Shown: positions 22,695 through 31,596, counted from the first letter of the stretch. The stretch: 64,000 nucleotides of DNA from Homoserinimonas aerilata (GCF_006716125.1 NZ_VFOM01000001.1:1674001-1738000); one strand, 5' to 3'. Numbers and translations: made by a program. The notes: generated by a model not told the origin, from the letters alone.

Positions 22695-23327
22695 GTGCGA
22701 ACACTGACACCACCACAGCCCAGCCATCTGCTCCGTGTGGGCGCCGCGACGGCGCTCGCCCTCGCATCCGTCATGTTCTTCACCGGATGCGCGCCAGAAG
22801 ACACGCAGCCGGGCCCGTCGACGAGCGCAACACCCGGATCCTCCGCCACGCCCGGCCCGAGCGGCTCTGCAGCGCCCGATGACGACACAACCGAGCCGAG
22901 CAGCTCGGCGAAACCCGGCGAACCGGCCACCCCCGTCGGCATCAGTTGCGACGCCCTGATCAGCGCGGACGACATCTACAACTACAACCCCAACTACAGC
23001 CTCGTGAACGGCTTCTCGCCGGCCGCGAACAGCGCAGCATCCAAGGCCGTCGCCGCGAAGGGCGTGGCCTGCGGCTACGTCAACCAGACCAGCGGCACGA
23101 CCATCGTGGTCGCCGTCGCAACCCCGGGCGCCGACGCGCTCGCCGCCATCGAGAAGGAGCTCTCCTCCGCCACGCCCGTGTCGGGCTTCGGAGTGAAGGG
23201 CTGGTTCAGCGGCGGCACCGTGCAGATCATCAGCGGCACCCACTGGCTCAGCGTCTCGTCGCCCGAATTCGTCGAAGCGGCGGATGCCCGGGGTCTCGTC
23301 GAGCCCGCGCTGAAGCATCTCGGCTGA
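22695..23327 (+). CDS. Secreted lipoprotein with conserved Cys pair
   Basis: 210 residues from a GTG at 22695. The signal peptide ends in a lipobox (VMFFTGC), then a Ser/Thr/Pro/Gly-rich linker of ~45 residues, then a domain with two further cysteines (ISCDALISADD and KGVACGYV). I do not recognise a named family. The protein at 34431-35018 has the same plan: lipobox, S/T/P linker, C-D-x-L-(I/V)-S, then G-(I/V)-A-C about 50 residues later, so the two are probably paralogues with a structural disulfide. The gene is divergent from argS with 81 bases between starts. Confidence 0.8.
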   Translation: MRTLTPPQPSHLLRVGAATALALASVMFFTGCAPEDTQPGPSTSATPGSSATPGPSGSAAPDDDTTEPSSSAKPGEPATPVGISCDALISADDIYNYNPNYSLVNGFSPAANSAASKAVAAKGVACGYVNQTSGTTIVVAVATPGADALAAIEKELSSATPVSGFGVKGWFSGGTVQIISGTHWLSVSSPEFVEAADARGLVEPALKHLG

Positions 23328-23387
23328 GCCGCTCCGTCGGGGGCGCGACCGGCGGGAGGCGCTCCGCGCTGCTGCTAATCTATTGAG

Positions 23388-23415
23388 GCACCCCGGGCCT
23401 CCACGCCCGGGGTGC
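23388..23415. terminator. Hairpin between lipoprotein gene and tRNA-Arg
   Basis: GCACCCCGGGC and GCCCGGGGTGC form a perfect 11-bp stem with a 6-base loop, 61 bases past the lipoprotein stop codon and 6 bases before the tRNA. No T-tract. It may end the lipoprotein transcript, or belong to the 5' leader of the tRNA. Confidence 0.4.
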
Positions 23416-23421
23416 ACATCC

Positions 23422-23494
23422 GCCCTCGTAGCTCAGGGGATAGAGCGCCGGTTTCCGGTACCGAAGGTCGGGGGTTCGAATCCCTCCGAGGGCA
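23422..23494 (+). tRNA. tRNA-Arg (anticodon CCG)
   Basis: 73 bases fold as a cloverleaf: acceptor GCCCTCG/CGAGGGC with discriminator A, D stem GCTC/GAGC, anticodon stem CCGGT/ACCGA (outer C-A pair mismatched) with loop TTCCGGT, T arm GGGGG-TTCGAAT-CCCTC. The anticodon CCG reads the arginine codon CGG. The CCA end is not fully encoded (CCT follows the A). It lies near argS, on the opposite strand. Confidence 0.95.
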
Positions 23495-23609
23495 CCTAAT
23501 GAGTCTTGCTCATGCTTTTTCTCGGCTTGCTTCTGCCGCGTCTCGCTAGGCTCGGTTGTCGCGGAAGCACGACCCCGAAGCATCCGGACGCCCGAAAAGG
23601 AGCCCGCCC

Positions 23610-23954
23610 GTGACCCAGGACCTCGGAACCATCATCGCCCGCCGAACGCTCGAACGCGACGGCGAAGAACTCACCGTGCTGATCGGCCTCCCCGTGCCCT
23701 TCGAAGAGGGTCTGCCTGACCACTTCTGCCCTGTGCGCCTCGAAGACTCCGAAGGGCGCGAGCTGTGGGCGACCAGAGCCGGCGGCATCGACTCCGTTCA
23801 GGCTCTCGTGCTGGCGCTCAGCGTCATCGGAGATCGCCTCGCCGCGGACGGCCCCGGCCTCACCTTTCTCGAGCGCGCCGAACTCGGCTTCCCACTCACC
23901 GACCTCAGCGACCCGGCCGTCTGGAGTGCGCACATCAGCTATCCGCTCGTGTGA
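23610..23954 (+). CDS. Small conserved protein of unknown function (DUF6968-like)
   Basis: 114 residues from a GTG at 23610; the start is fixed by AAAGGAG 7 bases upstream. The longer frame from 23556 has no such site. It begins with a beta strand plus IARRTLERDGEELTVLIGLPVPF and has a central motif AGGIDSVQALVLALSVIGDRL. This resembles small uncharacterised actinobacterial and proteobacterial proteins that I associate with DUF6968; the assignment is from memory of the pattern. No signal peptide, no membrane segment, no catalytic motif. Confidence 0.72.
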   Translation: MTQDLGTIIARRTLERDGEELTVLIGLPVPFEEGLPDHFCPVRLEDSEGRELWATRAGGIDSVQALVLALSVIGDRLAADGPGLTFLERAELGFPLTDLSDPAVWSAHISYPLV

Positions 23955-23980
23955 GCGCTGAGCCTTGGGTACCCAGCCCC

Positions 23981-24285
23981 CGCGAGAGTACGCAAATTGC
24001 ACGATTCCGGCGCGAAAACGTGCAATACGTGCAGTCTCGGCGAAGAGGGCGGCCAATCCCGTGGGAGGTGCGAGGTCGAGGGCTGCGGATGCTCCGCGAG
24101 AGTACGCAAATCGCACGGTTCTGGCACAAAAGCGTGCAATACGTGCAGTCTCGGCGAAGAGGGGCGGAACCGGCCCCGTGGGAGGTGCGAGGTCGAGGGC
24201 TGCGGATGCTCCGCGAGAGTACGCAAATCGTACGGTTCTGGCACAAAAGCGTGCGATTCGTGCAGTCTCGGCGAAGAGGGCGGGG
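23981..24285. repeat. Three tandem copies of a ~115-bp unit, each with a ~57-bp imperfect palindrome
   Basis: The 424-base stretch 23955-24378 has no gene. It holds three copies starting at 23981, 24095 and 24212 (spacing 114 and 117). Each begins CGCGAGAGTACGCAAAT and contains two 21-base arms facing each other: 23983-24003/24019-24039, 24097-24117/24133-24153, 24214-24234/24250-24270. The arms pair imperfectly (about 15 of 21), closing on a loop near 15 bases. Linkers between copies share GGGAGGTGCGAGGTCGAGG and GCTGCGGATGCTC. The third copy lacks the linker. Weak open frames across it on both strands are repeats of the same unit and not genes. Confidence 0.85.
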
Positions 24286-24378
24286 CGGCAGCCGGGGCGG
24301 CCGGGCGGCGCGAGTGGCGCGGCGGCGCGAGTGGGCGGGCGGATGGCAGAGCGACGCGGGCGGCTCAGCGCGGGCGGC

Positions 24379-25608
24379 TCAGCGGCGCGCGGGCTCGCCG
24401 TCCATGTCGGCGATCGGATGGCGCAGCATCATTGTGGTGTAGAGGCCGAGGGCGAACAGCGCCACTGCCGTCGCGACCCAGAAGACCGCGGCCAGGCCCG
24501 CGAGCTCGATGACGATCCCGGCGATCGAGGCGCCAGCCGGCAGCGCACCCCAGCTGATGGCGCGGAACGCCGAATAGGCGCGCCCGAGCATCCGTACCGG
24601 CGTCACGTGCTGACGCACGGTGGCGTTCAGGATGCGCCAGGTGCTGCTGCCCACGCCGCCCAGAAAAGCTGCGGCCGCGCAGACGACGAGGTTCGCACCC
24701 AGCGCAGGTGCCAGCACCAGTGCGACGGTCGCGATCGGGTCGAAGGCGAGCAGCAGGCGAACACCCAGCGCACCGCGCAGCCAGCGGTACACGACGCTCG
24801 CGATGACGCCGCCGACCGCCATGACCGTGAAGACAAGCCCGTACTCGACGGTGCTCGCACCGAGCGGGCCCGGCGCGACGACGTACAGCACCATGACGGC
24901 CATCCACATCGCCCAGCTCAGATTCATGGTGGCGTTGATCGCGGTCAGCCAGCGCAGCGTGCGGTTGCGCCAGAGGAAGACGAGCCCCGCCCGCACGCGC
25001 CGGTCGGACGGCACGGCGCCCGGCGCGGTCACCGGCATCGGTGTGAGCCGCCGCACGAAGCCGACACCGATGAGCGCGAGCGCGTACAGTCCAGAACTCA
25101 CCCCCACGACGACGGACTGCCCCAGGAGGATGAGCGCCCCCGCAAGCGGCGCGCCCAGCATGTCATTGGACACGTTGATCGTCGCCTCGATGCGCGCGTT
25201 CGCGCGGCCGCTCTGCTCCCTCGTGATGGTCGCCGGGATCGCCGCGAACAGCGAGGTGTCGACAAGCACCTCGGCCACGCCGTAGATGACGGCGGCCGCC
25301 GCAAGGAGCGGGTACGTCAGCATCCCCAGCGCGATGGCGACGGCGAGCGCACCGAGCACGACGGCGCGCACCGCATTGGTGACGAAGAGGATGCGGCGTG
25401 AGCCGAGATGGTCGACCACCCAGCCGGCGTGCAGCCCCACGACCGGCCAGGCCAGGGTGGCGAGCGCCGTGATCAGCGCGACCTGACCACCGGTGGCACC
25501 CGACGCGATGGCGACGAGCGGCAGGGCGAACAGGATTATGCCGTCGCCGAGGTTCGCTGCGCCCGTGGCGAACCACAGGCCGCCGAAGGACCTACCGAGT
25601 CGCGCCAC
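24379..25608 (-). CDS. MFS transporter
   Basis: 409 residues with about 12 membrane helices in the two-halves arrangement of the major facilitator superfamily. The N-terminal motif GLWFATGAANLGDGIILFALPL and HAGWVVDHLGSRRILF (MFS signature loop 2-3, D-x-x-G-x-R-x-x) place it with the MFS_3/enterobactin-exporter-like and macrolide-exporter-like group. The substrate cannot be told. The start is a GTG at 25608; TAGGCT ends 6 bases before it. Single gene. Confidence 0.85.
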   Translation of the reverse strand: MARLGRSFGGLWFATGAANLGDGIILFALPLVAIASGATGGQVALITALATLAWPVVGLHAGWVVDHLGSRRILFVTNAVRAVVLGALAVAIALGMLTYPLLAAAAVIYGVAEVLVDTSLFAAIPATITREQSGRANARIEATINVSNDMLGAPLAGALILLGQSVVVGVSSGLYALALIGVGFVRRLTPMPVTAPGAVPSDRRVRAGLVFLWRNRTLRWLTAINATMNLSWAMWMAVMVLYVVAPGPLGASTVEYGLVFTVMAVGGVIASVVYRWLRGALGVRLLLAFDPIATVALVLAPALGANLVVCAAAAFLGGVGSSTWRILNATVRQHVTPVRMLGRAYSAFRAISWGALPAGASIAGIVIELAGLAAVFWVATAVALFALGLYTTMMLRHPIADMDGEPARR

Positions 25609-25614
25609 CAGACA

Positions 25615-25620
25615 AGCCTA
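25615..25620 (-). promoter_or_regulatory. -10 element TAGGCT of MFS gene (leaderless)
   Basis: TAGGCT on the minus strand ends 6 bases before the GTG start; no Shine-Dalgarno sequence is present. Confidence 0.5.
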
Positions 25621-25650
25621 GGACTCGCATCCGACGCTCTGTGCTCGACA

Positions 25651-27087
25651 TCAGTCGGTGTCGCCCGAATGCGCCTCGAGGAAGTCGTAGAGCTCTGTGT
25701 CGTCGACGCCGGGGAAGGTGCCCGACGGCAGCGGTGACAGGATGTGCGCGTGCAGTCTGGCGCTCGCCCACGCCTTGTGCGCCCAGCGGTCGGCGATCTC
25801 ACCGGAGGGCCGTCGGCAGCAGTTCTCGTCGGGGCACGTCGACACCTCGCGGTTGCGTGTGTCGCGGCCACGGAACCACTTGGCGTCGTTGAACGGCACG
25901 CCGAAGGTGATCGAGAAGTCCTCCTGGGTACCGGTTCCCGTCTGGGTCGAACTCCAGAAGGTGCCCGTGGGCGTGTCGGTGTACTGGTAGAACTCGGTCG
26001 TGCGGTTGGTGCGGGTGAAGGCGACGCGGGCGCTCCAGTGCCGACACACGACCTGCCCCTCCGTCGAACCCGTGACGTCGGTCGGCAGCCGCATCCCGTC
26101 ATTCTCGTAGCCCTTGTAGAGCGCGCCGTCGTCGCCGACCCGCATGAAGTGCACCGTCATGTCGAGGTGGCTGGTCGCAAGATTCGTGAAGCGCAGCGCG
26201 GCCGCCTCATGTGTGACCCCGAAGGCGTCACGGAAGTCCTCGATGGCCAGATTGCGGTCACCCTTCGCCGCCTGCAGGAAGTCGACGGACTGCTGGAGCG
26301 GCATGAGGCACGCCGCCGCGAAGTAGTTGATCTCGAGGCGCTGCCGGAGGAACTCGGCATAGCTCTCCGGCTCGTGATGTTCGAGCAACCGGTGCGCCAT
26401 CGCCTGCAGCGCCATCGAGCGCAGCCCGTGCCCACCGGGGATGGAGGCGGGCGGAAGATAGATGCGGCCGTTCTTGAGATCGGTGACCGAGCGGGTCGAG
26501 TGCGGCAGATCGTCGACGTGGATGAGGTCGAAGCCGATGCGTCTGGCCATGAGGGCGACCGAGCGGTGCGTGAGCGCACCCGTCGTGTGCCCGACGCTCC
26601 TGAGGGTGTCCTCCGCCAGCTTCTCGAGCTCGGGGATGTAGTTGTTCCTGTCGCGCATGTGGTGGCGAAGTTCTGTGTTCGCCCGCCGCGCCTCCTCGGG
26701 GGTCGCGATCGCCTCGCGGGCCCGGCGCGCGAGCTCGCGGTGCAGCCCGACGAGCGCCGAGAGCGTGTCGTCGGGCATGGAACGGGAGGCACGGATGCTC
26801 GGAAGGCCGAGCGCCGAATAGATGGCGCCGCCCTGCAGTCTGTCGAGTTCGATCTCGAGGGCGGCCCGCGCGGTGGGCGGCTCCGTACTGAGAAGATCGG
26901 CCACCTTCACACCGAGCGCCTCTGCGATGGACTGCAGGAGTGAGAGCCGCGGCTCGCGACGGCCGTTCTCCATGAGCGATAGCTGGCTGCCGGCGATTCC
27001 GACGGCCGCGCCGAGCTGATCGAGCGTCAGCCCCGCCCCAGCCCTGAAGTGACGGATGCGCTGGCCCAGTGTCGCAAGATCGGTCAT
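25651..27087 (-). CDS. RamB/ScfR-family XRE regulator of acetate or short-chain acyl metabolism
   Basis: 478 residues. Residues ~8-63 are an XRE helix-turn-helix ([30 protein letters not shown]); the middle contains an IrrE/DUF955-like region in which the zinc HEXXH is degenerate ([11 protein letters not shown]); the C-terminal part is the short-chain fatty acid regulator domain with a Cys cluster ([12 protein letters not shown] and an upstream CRHWSARV). In corynebacteria RamB controls acetate and glyoxylate genes and in mycobacteria PrpR controls propionate genes. Here it is divergent from pckG, suggesting control of gluconeogenesis in response to acyl-CoA or acetate supply. TAATCT ends 6 bases before the ATG, so the transcript is probably leaderless. 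Confidence 0.85.
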   Translation of the reverse strand: MTDLATLGQRIRHFRAGAGLTLDQLGAAVGIAGSQLSLMENGRREPRLSLLQSIAEALGVKVADLLSTEPPTARAALEIELDRLQGGAIYSALGLPSIRASRSMPDDTLSALVGLHRELARRAREAIATPEEARRANTELRHHMRDRNNYIPELEKLAEDTLRSVGHTTGALTHRSVALMARRIGFDLIHVDDLPHSTRSVTDLKNGRIYLPPASIPGGHGLRSMALQAMAHRLLEHHEPESYAEFLRQRLEINYFAAACLMPLQQSVDFLQAAKGDRNLAIEDFRDAFGVTHEAAALRFTNLATSHLDMTVHFMRVGDDGALYKGYENDGMRLPTDVTGSTEGQVVCRHWSARVAFTRTNRTTEFYQYTDTPTGTFWSSTQTGTGTQEDFSITFGVPFNDAKWFRGRDTRNREVSTCPDENCCRRPSGEIADRWAHKAWASARLHAHILSPLPSGTFPGVDDTELYDFLEAHSGDTD

Positions 27088-27093
27088 GTCTTC

Positions 27094-27099
27094 AGATTA
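27094..27099 (-). promoter_or_regulatory. -10 element TAATCT of RamB-like gene
   Basis: TAATCT on the minus strand ends 6 bases before the ATG at 27087. The dyad at 27102-27121 starts 2 bases upstream of it. Confidence 0.5.
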
Positions 27100-27101
27100 G
27101 C

Positions 27102-27121
27102 GAAAGATTCACCGATCTTTC
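27102..27121. promoter_or_regulatory. Candidate operator GAAAGAT-N6-ATCTTTC
   Basis: Perfect 7-bp inverted repeat with a 6-base spacer in the 150-base gap between the RamB-like regulator and pckG, immediately beside the regulator's own -10 hexamer. A good place for autoregulation. Which protein binds is inference. Confidence 0.45.
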
Positions 27122-27174
27122 CACTCATTCCGGCACTATTTTGCCAGTCCACTGGCTCAGACTGCATATGTCAC

Positions 27175-27203
27175 CGCTTTTTAGCAGATCGCTTTTCAGC
27201 AGA
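27175..27203 (+). repeat. 15-bp direct repeat in pckG leader
   Basis: CGCTTTTTAGCAGAT and CGCTTTTCAGCAGAC follow each other with a 15-base period (13 of 15 identical), 35 bases before the pckG start codon. AT-richer than the surroundings; may be a protein-binding site or part of the promoter. Confidence 0.5.
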
Positions 27204-27237
27204 CATCGCGGAACGCACCGAAAAGGACGGAAGGCCA

Positions 27238-29115
27238 ATGACGCTCACCACACCTCGCCCCACGGGCACGACATCCGGACTCGGCACCATCAACGGCGAA
27301 CCGAGCGGAGCGCCCGCCGGCGCCAACGAGAAGGTCATCGCCTGGGTCGAATCGATCGCAGAGCTCACCACCCCGGACAGCATCGTCTGGTGCGACGGCT
27401 CACCGCAGGAATGGGATCGCCTCACCCGCGAGATGGTCGAACGCGGCACCCTCACCCGCCTCAACCCCGAGCACCGCCCCTACAGCTTTCTGGCCCGCAG
27501 CCACCCCGACGACGTCGCGAGGGTCGAATCGCGCACCTTCATCGCATCCGAGAACGAGGCGGATGCCGGCCCCACCAACAACTGGGTCGACCCGAAAGAG
27601 ATGCGCGCCACGCTCAAGGGCCTGTTCGCCGGTTCCATGCGCGGTCGCACCATGTACGTCATGCCGTTCTCGATGGGCCCGCTCGGCAGCCCGCTCGCCA
27701 AGCTGGGCGTGCAGGTGACCGACTCCCCCTACGTCGTCGTGAGCACCGCCGTGATGACCCGCATGGGCATCGACGCGCTGCGCCTCATCGGCGACGACAC
27801 CGAATGGGTGCCCGCCGTTCACAGTGTCGGCGCCCCGCTCGATGCCGGCCAGCAGGATGTCGCCTGGCCGCGCAACGACACCAAGTACATCTCGCACTTT
27901 CCGGAGACCCGCGAGATCTGGTCGTTCGGCTCCGCCTACGGCGGCAACGCGCTGCTCGCAAAGAAGTCGTTCGCCCTGCGCATCGCCTCCGTGATCGCCC
28001 GCAAGGAGGGGTGGCTCGCCGAGCACATGCTCATCCTCAAGGTCACCAACCCGCGCGGCCGAGTCTTCCACGTTGCAGCGGCGTTCCCCTCCGCCTGCGG
28101 CAAGACCAACCTGGCGATGCTCAAGCCGAGCATCCCGGGATGGAAGGTCGAGACGATCGGCGACGACATCGCCTGGCTGCGCCCCGGCGCCGACGGCCGC
28201 CTGCGCGCCATCAACCCGGAGGCCGGCTTCTTCGGCGTGGCTCCCGGCACGAGTGTCAAGACGAACTCGACCGCCATCGAGACACTCTGGGGCAACACCA
28301 TCTTCACGAATGTCGCGCTCCGGGAGGACGGCGACGTGTGGTGGGAGGGGCTCACGGACAAGGCGCCCGCCAACCTCACCGACTGGCAGGGCAGGCCATG
28401 GACACCCGAATCGGGAACGCCCGCAGCACATCCGAACTCCCGCTTCACCGTCGCAGCGCACCAGGCCCCCTCGATCGCCGAGAGTTGGGACGACCCGCAG
28501 GGCGTGGTCATCGACGCGATCATCTTCGGCGGTCGCCGGGCCACCAATGTGCCGCTCGTGACCGAGGCGCGCGACTGGGAGCACGGCGTCTACATCGGCG
28601 CGACCGTCTCGTCTGAGCGCACGGCAGCGGCCGAGGGAACCGTCGGCGAGCTGCGCCGCGACCCCTTCGCGATGATGCCCTTCGTCGGATACAACATGGC
28701 CGACCACTGGTCGCACTGGCTCTCCGTCGGCGAAGGCCTGCGCAAGACCGGCAGCGTCCCCCGCATCTTCCAGGTGAACTGGTTCCGCAAGGGTGACGAC
28801 GGTAGCTTCCTGTGGCCCGGCTTCTCAGAGAACTCGCGTGTGCTCGAGTGGATCCTCGACCGCGTCGACGGCAGCGCCGCCGCCGTCGACACACCGCTCG
28901 GCTACGCCCCCGTCGAGGGCGGGCTCGACGTCGACGGACTCGACATCGACGACGAGCAGCTGAAGCAGCTCTTCGCGATCGACCCCGAGGCGTGGCTCGC
29001 CGAGCTCGACGACACCGAGGGCTTCTTCGCCCGATTCGGCGATCGGCTGCCCGCAGCCATGGCGACCCAGCTCGCCGAGATCCGCCAGCGGATGCTGCAG
29101 AAGGCAGACCGCTAG
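27238..29115 (+). CDS. pckG: Phosphoenolpyruvate carboxykinase (GTP)
   Basis: Converts oxaloacetate and GTP to PEP and CO2, the entry step of gluconeogenesis. 625 residues. The P-loop with the reactive cysteine, [13 protein letters not shown], is near residue 284; metal and GTP contacts lie in [13 protein letters not shown] and [10 protein letters not shown]; the substrate loop is in [15 protein letters not shown]. The start is the ATG at 27238 with GGACGGAAGG upstream; the frame extends back to 27049 but those codons have no family similarity and overlap the regulatory gap. Divergent from a RamB-like regulator. Confidence 0.96.
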   Translation: MTLTTPRPTGTTSGLGTINGEPSGAPAGANEKVIAWVESIAELTTPDSIVWCDGSPQEWDRLTREMVERGTLTRLNPEHRPYSFLARSHPDDVARVESRTFIASENEADAGPTNNWVDPKEMRATLKGLFAGSMRGRTMYVMPFSMGPLGSPLAKLGVQVTDSPYVVVSTAVMTRMGIDALRLIGDDTEWVPAVHSVGAPLDAGQQDVAWPRNDTKYISHFPETREIWSFGSAYGGNALLAKKSFALRIASVIARKEGWLAEHMLILKVTNPRGRVFHVAAAFPSACGKTNLAMLKPSIPGWKVETIGDDIAWLRPGADGRLRAINPEAGFFGVAPGTSVKTNSTAIETLWGNTIFTNVALREDGDVWWEGLTDKAPANLTDWQGRPWTPESGTPAAHPNSRFTVAAHQAPSIAESWDDPQGVVIDAIIFGGRRATNVPLVTEARDWEHGVYIGATVSSERTAAAEGTVGELRRDPFAMMPFVGYNMADHWSHWLSVGEGLRKTGSVPRIFQVNWFRKGDDGSFLWPGFSENSRVLEWILDRVDGSAAAVDTPLGYAPVEGGLDVDGLDIDDEQLKQLFAIDPEAWLAELDDTEGFFARFGDRLPAAMATQLAEIRQRMLQKADR

Positions 29116-29201
29116 CACCCAGGCCCCACACTGCGGCGTGCGCACACGACGGACGTCTCATTCACGGATGCGCTCAAACGACGCCGAAGTGTGGAGATAC
29201 G

Positions 29202-29229
29202 GGCGTACCCCTTCCAAGAGGGGTGCGCC
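29202..29229 (+). terminator. Hairpin behind pckG
   Basis: GGCGTACCCCT and AGGGGTGCGCC pair over 11 bases (one G-T), with a 6-base loop, 86 bases past the pckG stop codon; TGTGTCATTT follows, a poor T-tract. Confidence 0.45.
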
Positions 29230-29259
29230 TGTGTCATTTAACGCAGCTGTGTCGTTTAA
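29230..29259 (+). repeat. Direct repeat TGTGTC(A/G)TTTAA upstream of sigma factor gene
   Basis: Two 12-base copies (11 identical) begin at 29230 and 29248, an 18-base period. They lie in the 275-base gene-free gap before the ECF sigma gene. Role unknown. Confidence 0.45.
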
Positions 29260-29280
29260 GCGGTGCGGCGCATCCGCCCC

Positions 29281-29304
29281 AACGTTTCTGTCGGCCCGTG
29301 CGTC
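29281..29304 (+). promoter_or_regulatory. Candidate ECF sigma promoter AAC-N17-CGTC
   Basis: AAC at 29281 and CGTC at 29301 with 17 bases between fit the general ECF promoter form, 87 bases before the ECF sigma start codon. Suggests autoregulation; the short motifs make chance possible. Confidence 0.35.
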
Positions 29305-29390
29305 TTAGTGTGTGAGGGGTCTCCCGTGGCGCATCCACGGGCAGGCTCGGTGAGACGACACAAGACGCGACAGGAAGAGGCGAGAAACGG

Positions 29391-29984
29391 ATGGCCGCAG
29401 ACAGCTGGGAACAGCTCGTGACGACGCTCGTCGCCAAGCGCGGAGAAGCGCTCACCCGCTACGCCTACCTGGTCTCCGGCAGCGCCGACGACGCCGCCGA
29501 CCTCGTGCAGGACGCCCTCGTCAAGACCTTCGGGCGACTCCGCAACGGCCTCAGCATCACGAGCGCCGAAGCGTATGTGCGCCGCGCCATCCTCAACGGC
29601 CACATCGACGCGACCCGCCGCCGCTCACGCTGGCGCACCATCTCCCACCTGGCCGCAGAGCCCGAATCGCACGACTCCCCCGCCCCCGCCGCCGAGGCCC
29701 GCCTGGATCTCCGCGGCGAGCTCATGCGGCTCTCCCCGCGCGAGCGGGCCTGCATCGTGCTGCGCTACTACGACGACCTCAAGGTCGACGACATCGCCGA
29801 GACCCTCGACATCAGCCCGGGCAGCGTCAAGCGCTACCTCAGCGACGGGCTGGCCCGGCTGTCGATCTCCGTGAAACGCGACGACGAAGCAGAACCGCTC
29901 GAACTGACCACGCCATCCGGGAGGACGGCATCGCAGAACAGGAACGCGCCATCCGACGCGGAAGGAGCCGACAATGCCCAGTGA
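29391..29984 (+). CDS. ECF RNA polymerase sigma factor (SigE-like actinobacterial family)
   Basis: 197 residues. Region 2 includes YLVSGSADDAADLVQDALVKTFGR and region 4 is LSPRERACIVLRYYDDLKVDDIAETL followed by SPGSVKRYLSDGLARL. A C-terminal tail of ~40 polar residues follows. The ATG at 29391 has AGGAAGAGG upstream. The next gene overlaps its end by 11 bases and encodes a one-span membrane protein, the usual place of an anti-sigma factor. Signal not known. Confidence 0.9.
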   Translation: MAADSWEQLVTTLVAKRGEALTRYAYLVSGSADDAADLVQDALVKTFGRLRNGLSITSAEAYVRRAILNGHIDATRRRSRWRTISHLAAEPESHDSPAPAAEARLDLRGELMRLSPRERACIVLRYYDDLKVDDIAETLDISPGSVKRYLSDGLARLSISVKRDDEAEPLELTTPSGRTASQNRNAPSDAEGADNAQ

Positions 29985-30726
29985 GAACGAACTCAGGACC
30001 ATGCTCGCGGATGTTCCCCTGCCGAAACTCGACATCGACACCGGCTCGGTCATCCGCCGCAGCAGGCGCCGCAGGCTGCCCCGCCAGATCGGTGTCGGTT
30101 CCGCCATGACGCTCGCCGTCATCGGCATCGGGGTCGCCGGCTTCACCCGGCTTCAGCCCAGCCCCGTGGGCATGATGGCTGAGACGGCCTCCGACTCTTC
30201 CGGCGCAGGCGAATGGGCGCCGACGTTCTCCGGCGGCGGCACGACCGGGCTCGCCCCCATCGAGAAGCTCAACGGCTGCGGCGGCCCGCTCGCCGAGGTC
30301 ACACCGAACGAGGCCGGGCTCGTGCTCGAACCGCAGTTCGAGGCATCCGTCGCCGCCGGCACACAGCAGGTCGCCGGCACCGTCACGCTGCTCAACACGG
30401 GAACCCAGCAGGTGCGCGGCACGACCGCAGCCTCGCCCACCATGACCCTGTCGCAGGACGGCGTGACCGTGTGGCACAGCAACGGGCCCACCATCATGCT
30501 CGCCGCCCTCGTCGACCTCGCGCCGGGCGCATCCAGAGAATATGACGCGACGATCACGCCTGTGCTCTGCGGCGAGGAGGACGAGACGCAGGAGCAGTTC
30601 CGCGCGGAGCTGCCGCCGCTCGAACCCGGCGAATACCAGCTGAGCGCCGCCATCCTTCTGACACCGGAAGACGGATCGGCGGGGCAGCTCGTGACAGGGC
30701 CGGCGCAGGCCATCACGATCGAATAG
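29974..30726 (+). CDS. One-span membrane protein, likely partner of the ECF sigma factor
   Basis: 250 residues: ~45 cytoplasmic residues (MPSENELRTMLADVPLPKLD, then a basic [11 protein letters not shown]), one membrane helix (~residues 48-68), and an extracytoplasmic domain of beta-rich character with two cysteines (LNGCGGPL and PVLCGEED). The cytoplasmic part is short and lacks the His-x3-Cys-x2-Cys zinc motif of ZAS anti-sigma factors. Overlap with the sigma gene suggests an anti-sigma or sensor role; this is inference. Confidence 0.75.
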   Translation: MPSENELRTMLADVPLPKLDIDTGSVIRRSRRRRLPRQIGVGSAMTLAVIGIGVAGFTRLQPSPVGMMAETASDSSGAGEWAPTFSGGGTTGLAPIEKLNGCGGPLAEVTPNEAGLVLEPQFEASVAAGTQQVAGTVTLLNTGTQQVRGTTAASPTMTLSQDGVTVWHSNGPTIMLAALVDLAPGASREYDATITPVLCGEEDETQEQFRAELPPLEPGEYQLSAAILLTPEDGSAGQLVTGPAQAITIE

Positions 30727-30809
30727 CCGAGGCCGGCCGCCCCTGTCGACGCCCAGCCTGTTCGGATACGCTCGCACAAGGGAAGACCGCCCCCGACGAA
30801 AGGACCCGC

Positions 30810-31553
30810 ATGGCCAAGCAATCGATCTTCGGACGCATCGCCCAACTGGCGAAAGCGAACATCAACGCCCTGCTCGACGCAGCAGAAGACCCCGCCAAGA
30901 TGCTCGACCAGATGGTGCGCGACTACAGCAGCAGCATCTCCGAAGCCGAAAGCGCCATCTCGGAGACCATCGGCAACCTGCGCCTGCTCGAGCAGGACCA
31001 CGCCGAAGACGTCGCCAACGCGGAGGACTGGGGCCGCAAGGCCGTCGCCGCCAGCCGCAAGGCCGACGAACTTCGCGGAGGCGGCAACACTGGCGACGCC
31101 GACAAGTTCGACAACCTCGCCAAGGTCGCCCTCGGCCGACAGATGGCCGCAGAGAAGGAGGCGACGGATGCCGAACCCGTCATCGCCTCGCAGACCGCCG
31201 TCGTCGACCAGCTCAAGAAGGGCCTCGAGGCGATGAAGGGCAAGCTCGGCGAACTGTCGTCGAAGCGCGACCAGCTCATCGCCCGGGCCAAGACCGCATC
31301 CGCACAGACGCAGGTGCTCGACGCCATGAAGAGCATCGACCTGCTCGACCCCACCAGCGAGATCAGCCGCTTCGAGGAGAAGGTACGCCGCGAAGAGGCG
31401 CGCGTACTCGGCGCCCAGGAGCTGGCCGCCTCAAGCCTCGACTCGCAGTTCGAACAGCTCGAGGCATCCGACACCGCGGTCGAGTTGGATGCGCGACTTG
31501 CGGCGCTCAAAGCAGGAACGGCCGCCCCGCGGCAGGTCACGAGCGGCGAGTAA
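30810..31553 (+). CDS. pspA: PspA/IM30 family membrane stress protein
   Basis: 247 residues, almost entirely helical coiled coil: the start MAKQSIFGRIAQLAKANINALLD, DPAKMLDQMVRDY, and heptad-rich segments are typical of PspA/Vipp1 ESCRT-III-like proteins that bind stressed membranes. Actinobacterial PspA proteins often sit near ECF sigma genes, as here. AAAGGA precedes the ATG by 7 bases. An 83-base gap separates it from the preceding membrane protein. Confidence 0.92.
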   Translation: MAKQSIFGRIAQLAKANINALLDAAEDPAKMLDQMVRDYSSSISEAESAISETIGNLRLLEQDHAEDVANAEDWGRKAVAASRKADELRGGGNTGDADKFDNLAKVALGRQMAAEKEATDAEPVIASQTAVVDQLKKGLEAMKGKLGELSSKRDQLIARAKTASAQTQVLDAMKSIDLLDPTSEISRFEEKVRREEARVLGAQELAASSLDSQFEQLEASDTAVELDARLAALKAGTAAPRQVTSGE

Positions 31554-31596
31554 CATCCTGCTCACCTCGCGCGGCCACGGCATGGGAGACTGAGCC

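Noticed and set aside
23422..23494. Integration site (attB/attL) at the tRNA-Arg gene
   Set aside because: No integrase and no repeat of the tRNA 3' end were seen downstream.
23380..23583. Antisense frame across the tRNA giving the GGIRTPDLRYRKPALYPLSYEG-like peptide
   Set aside because: A well-known artefact: it is the reverse strand of a tRNA gene plus flank, not a protein.
23935..24246. Cys/Arg-rich repeated frames on both strands of the tandem repeat
   Set aside because: They only mirror the three repeat copies, have no ribosome site, and no family resemblance.
23981..24285. CRISPR array
   Set aside because: Only three units, period ~115 bp, repeats longer than spacers, palindromic interior and no cas genes.
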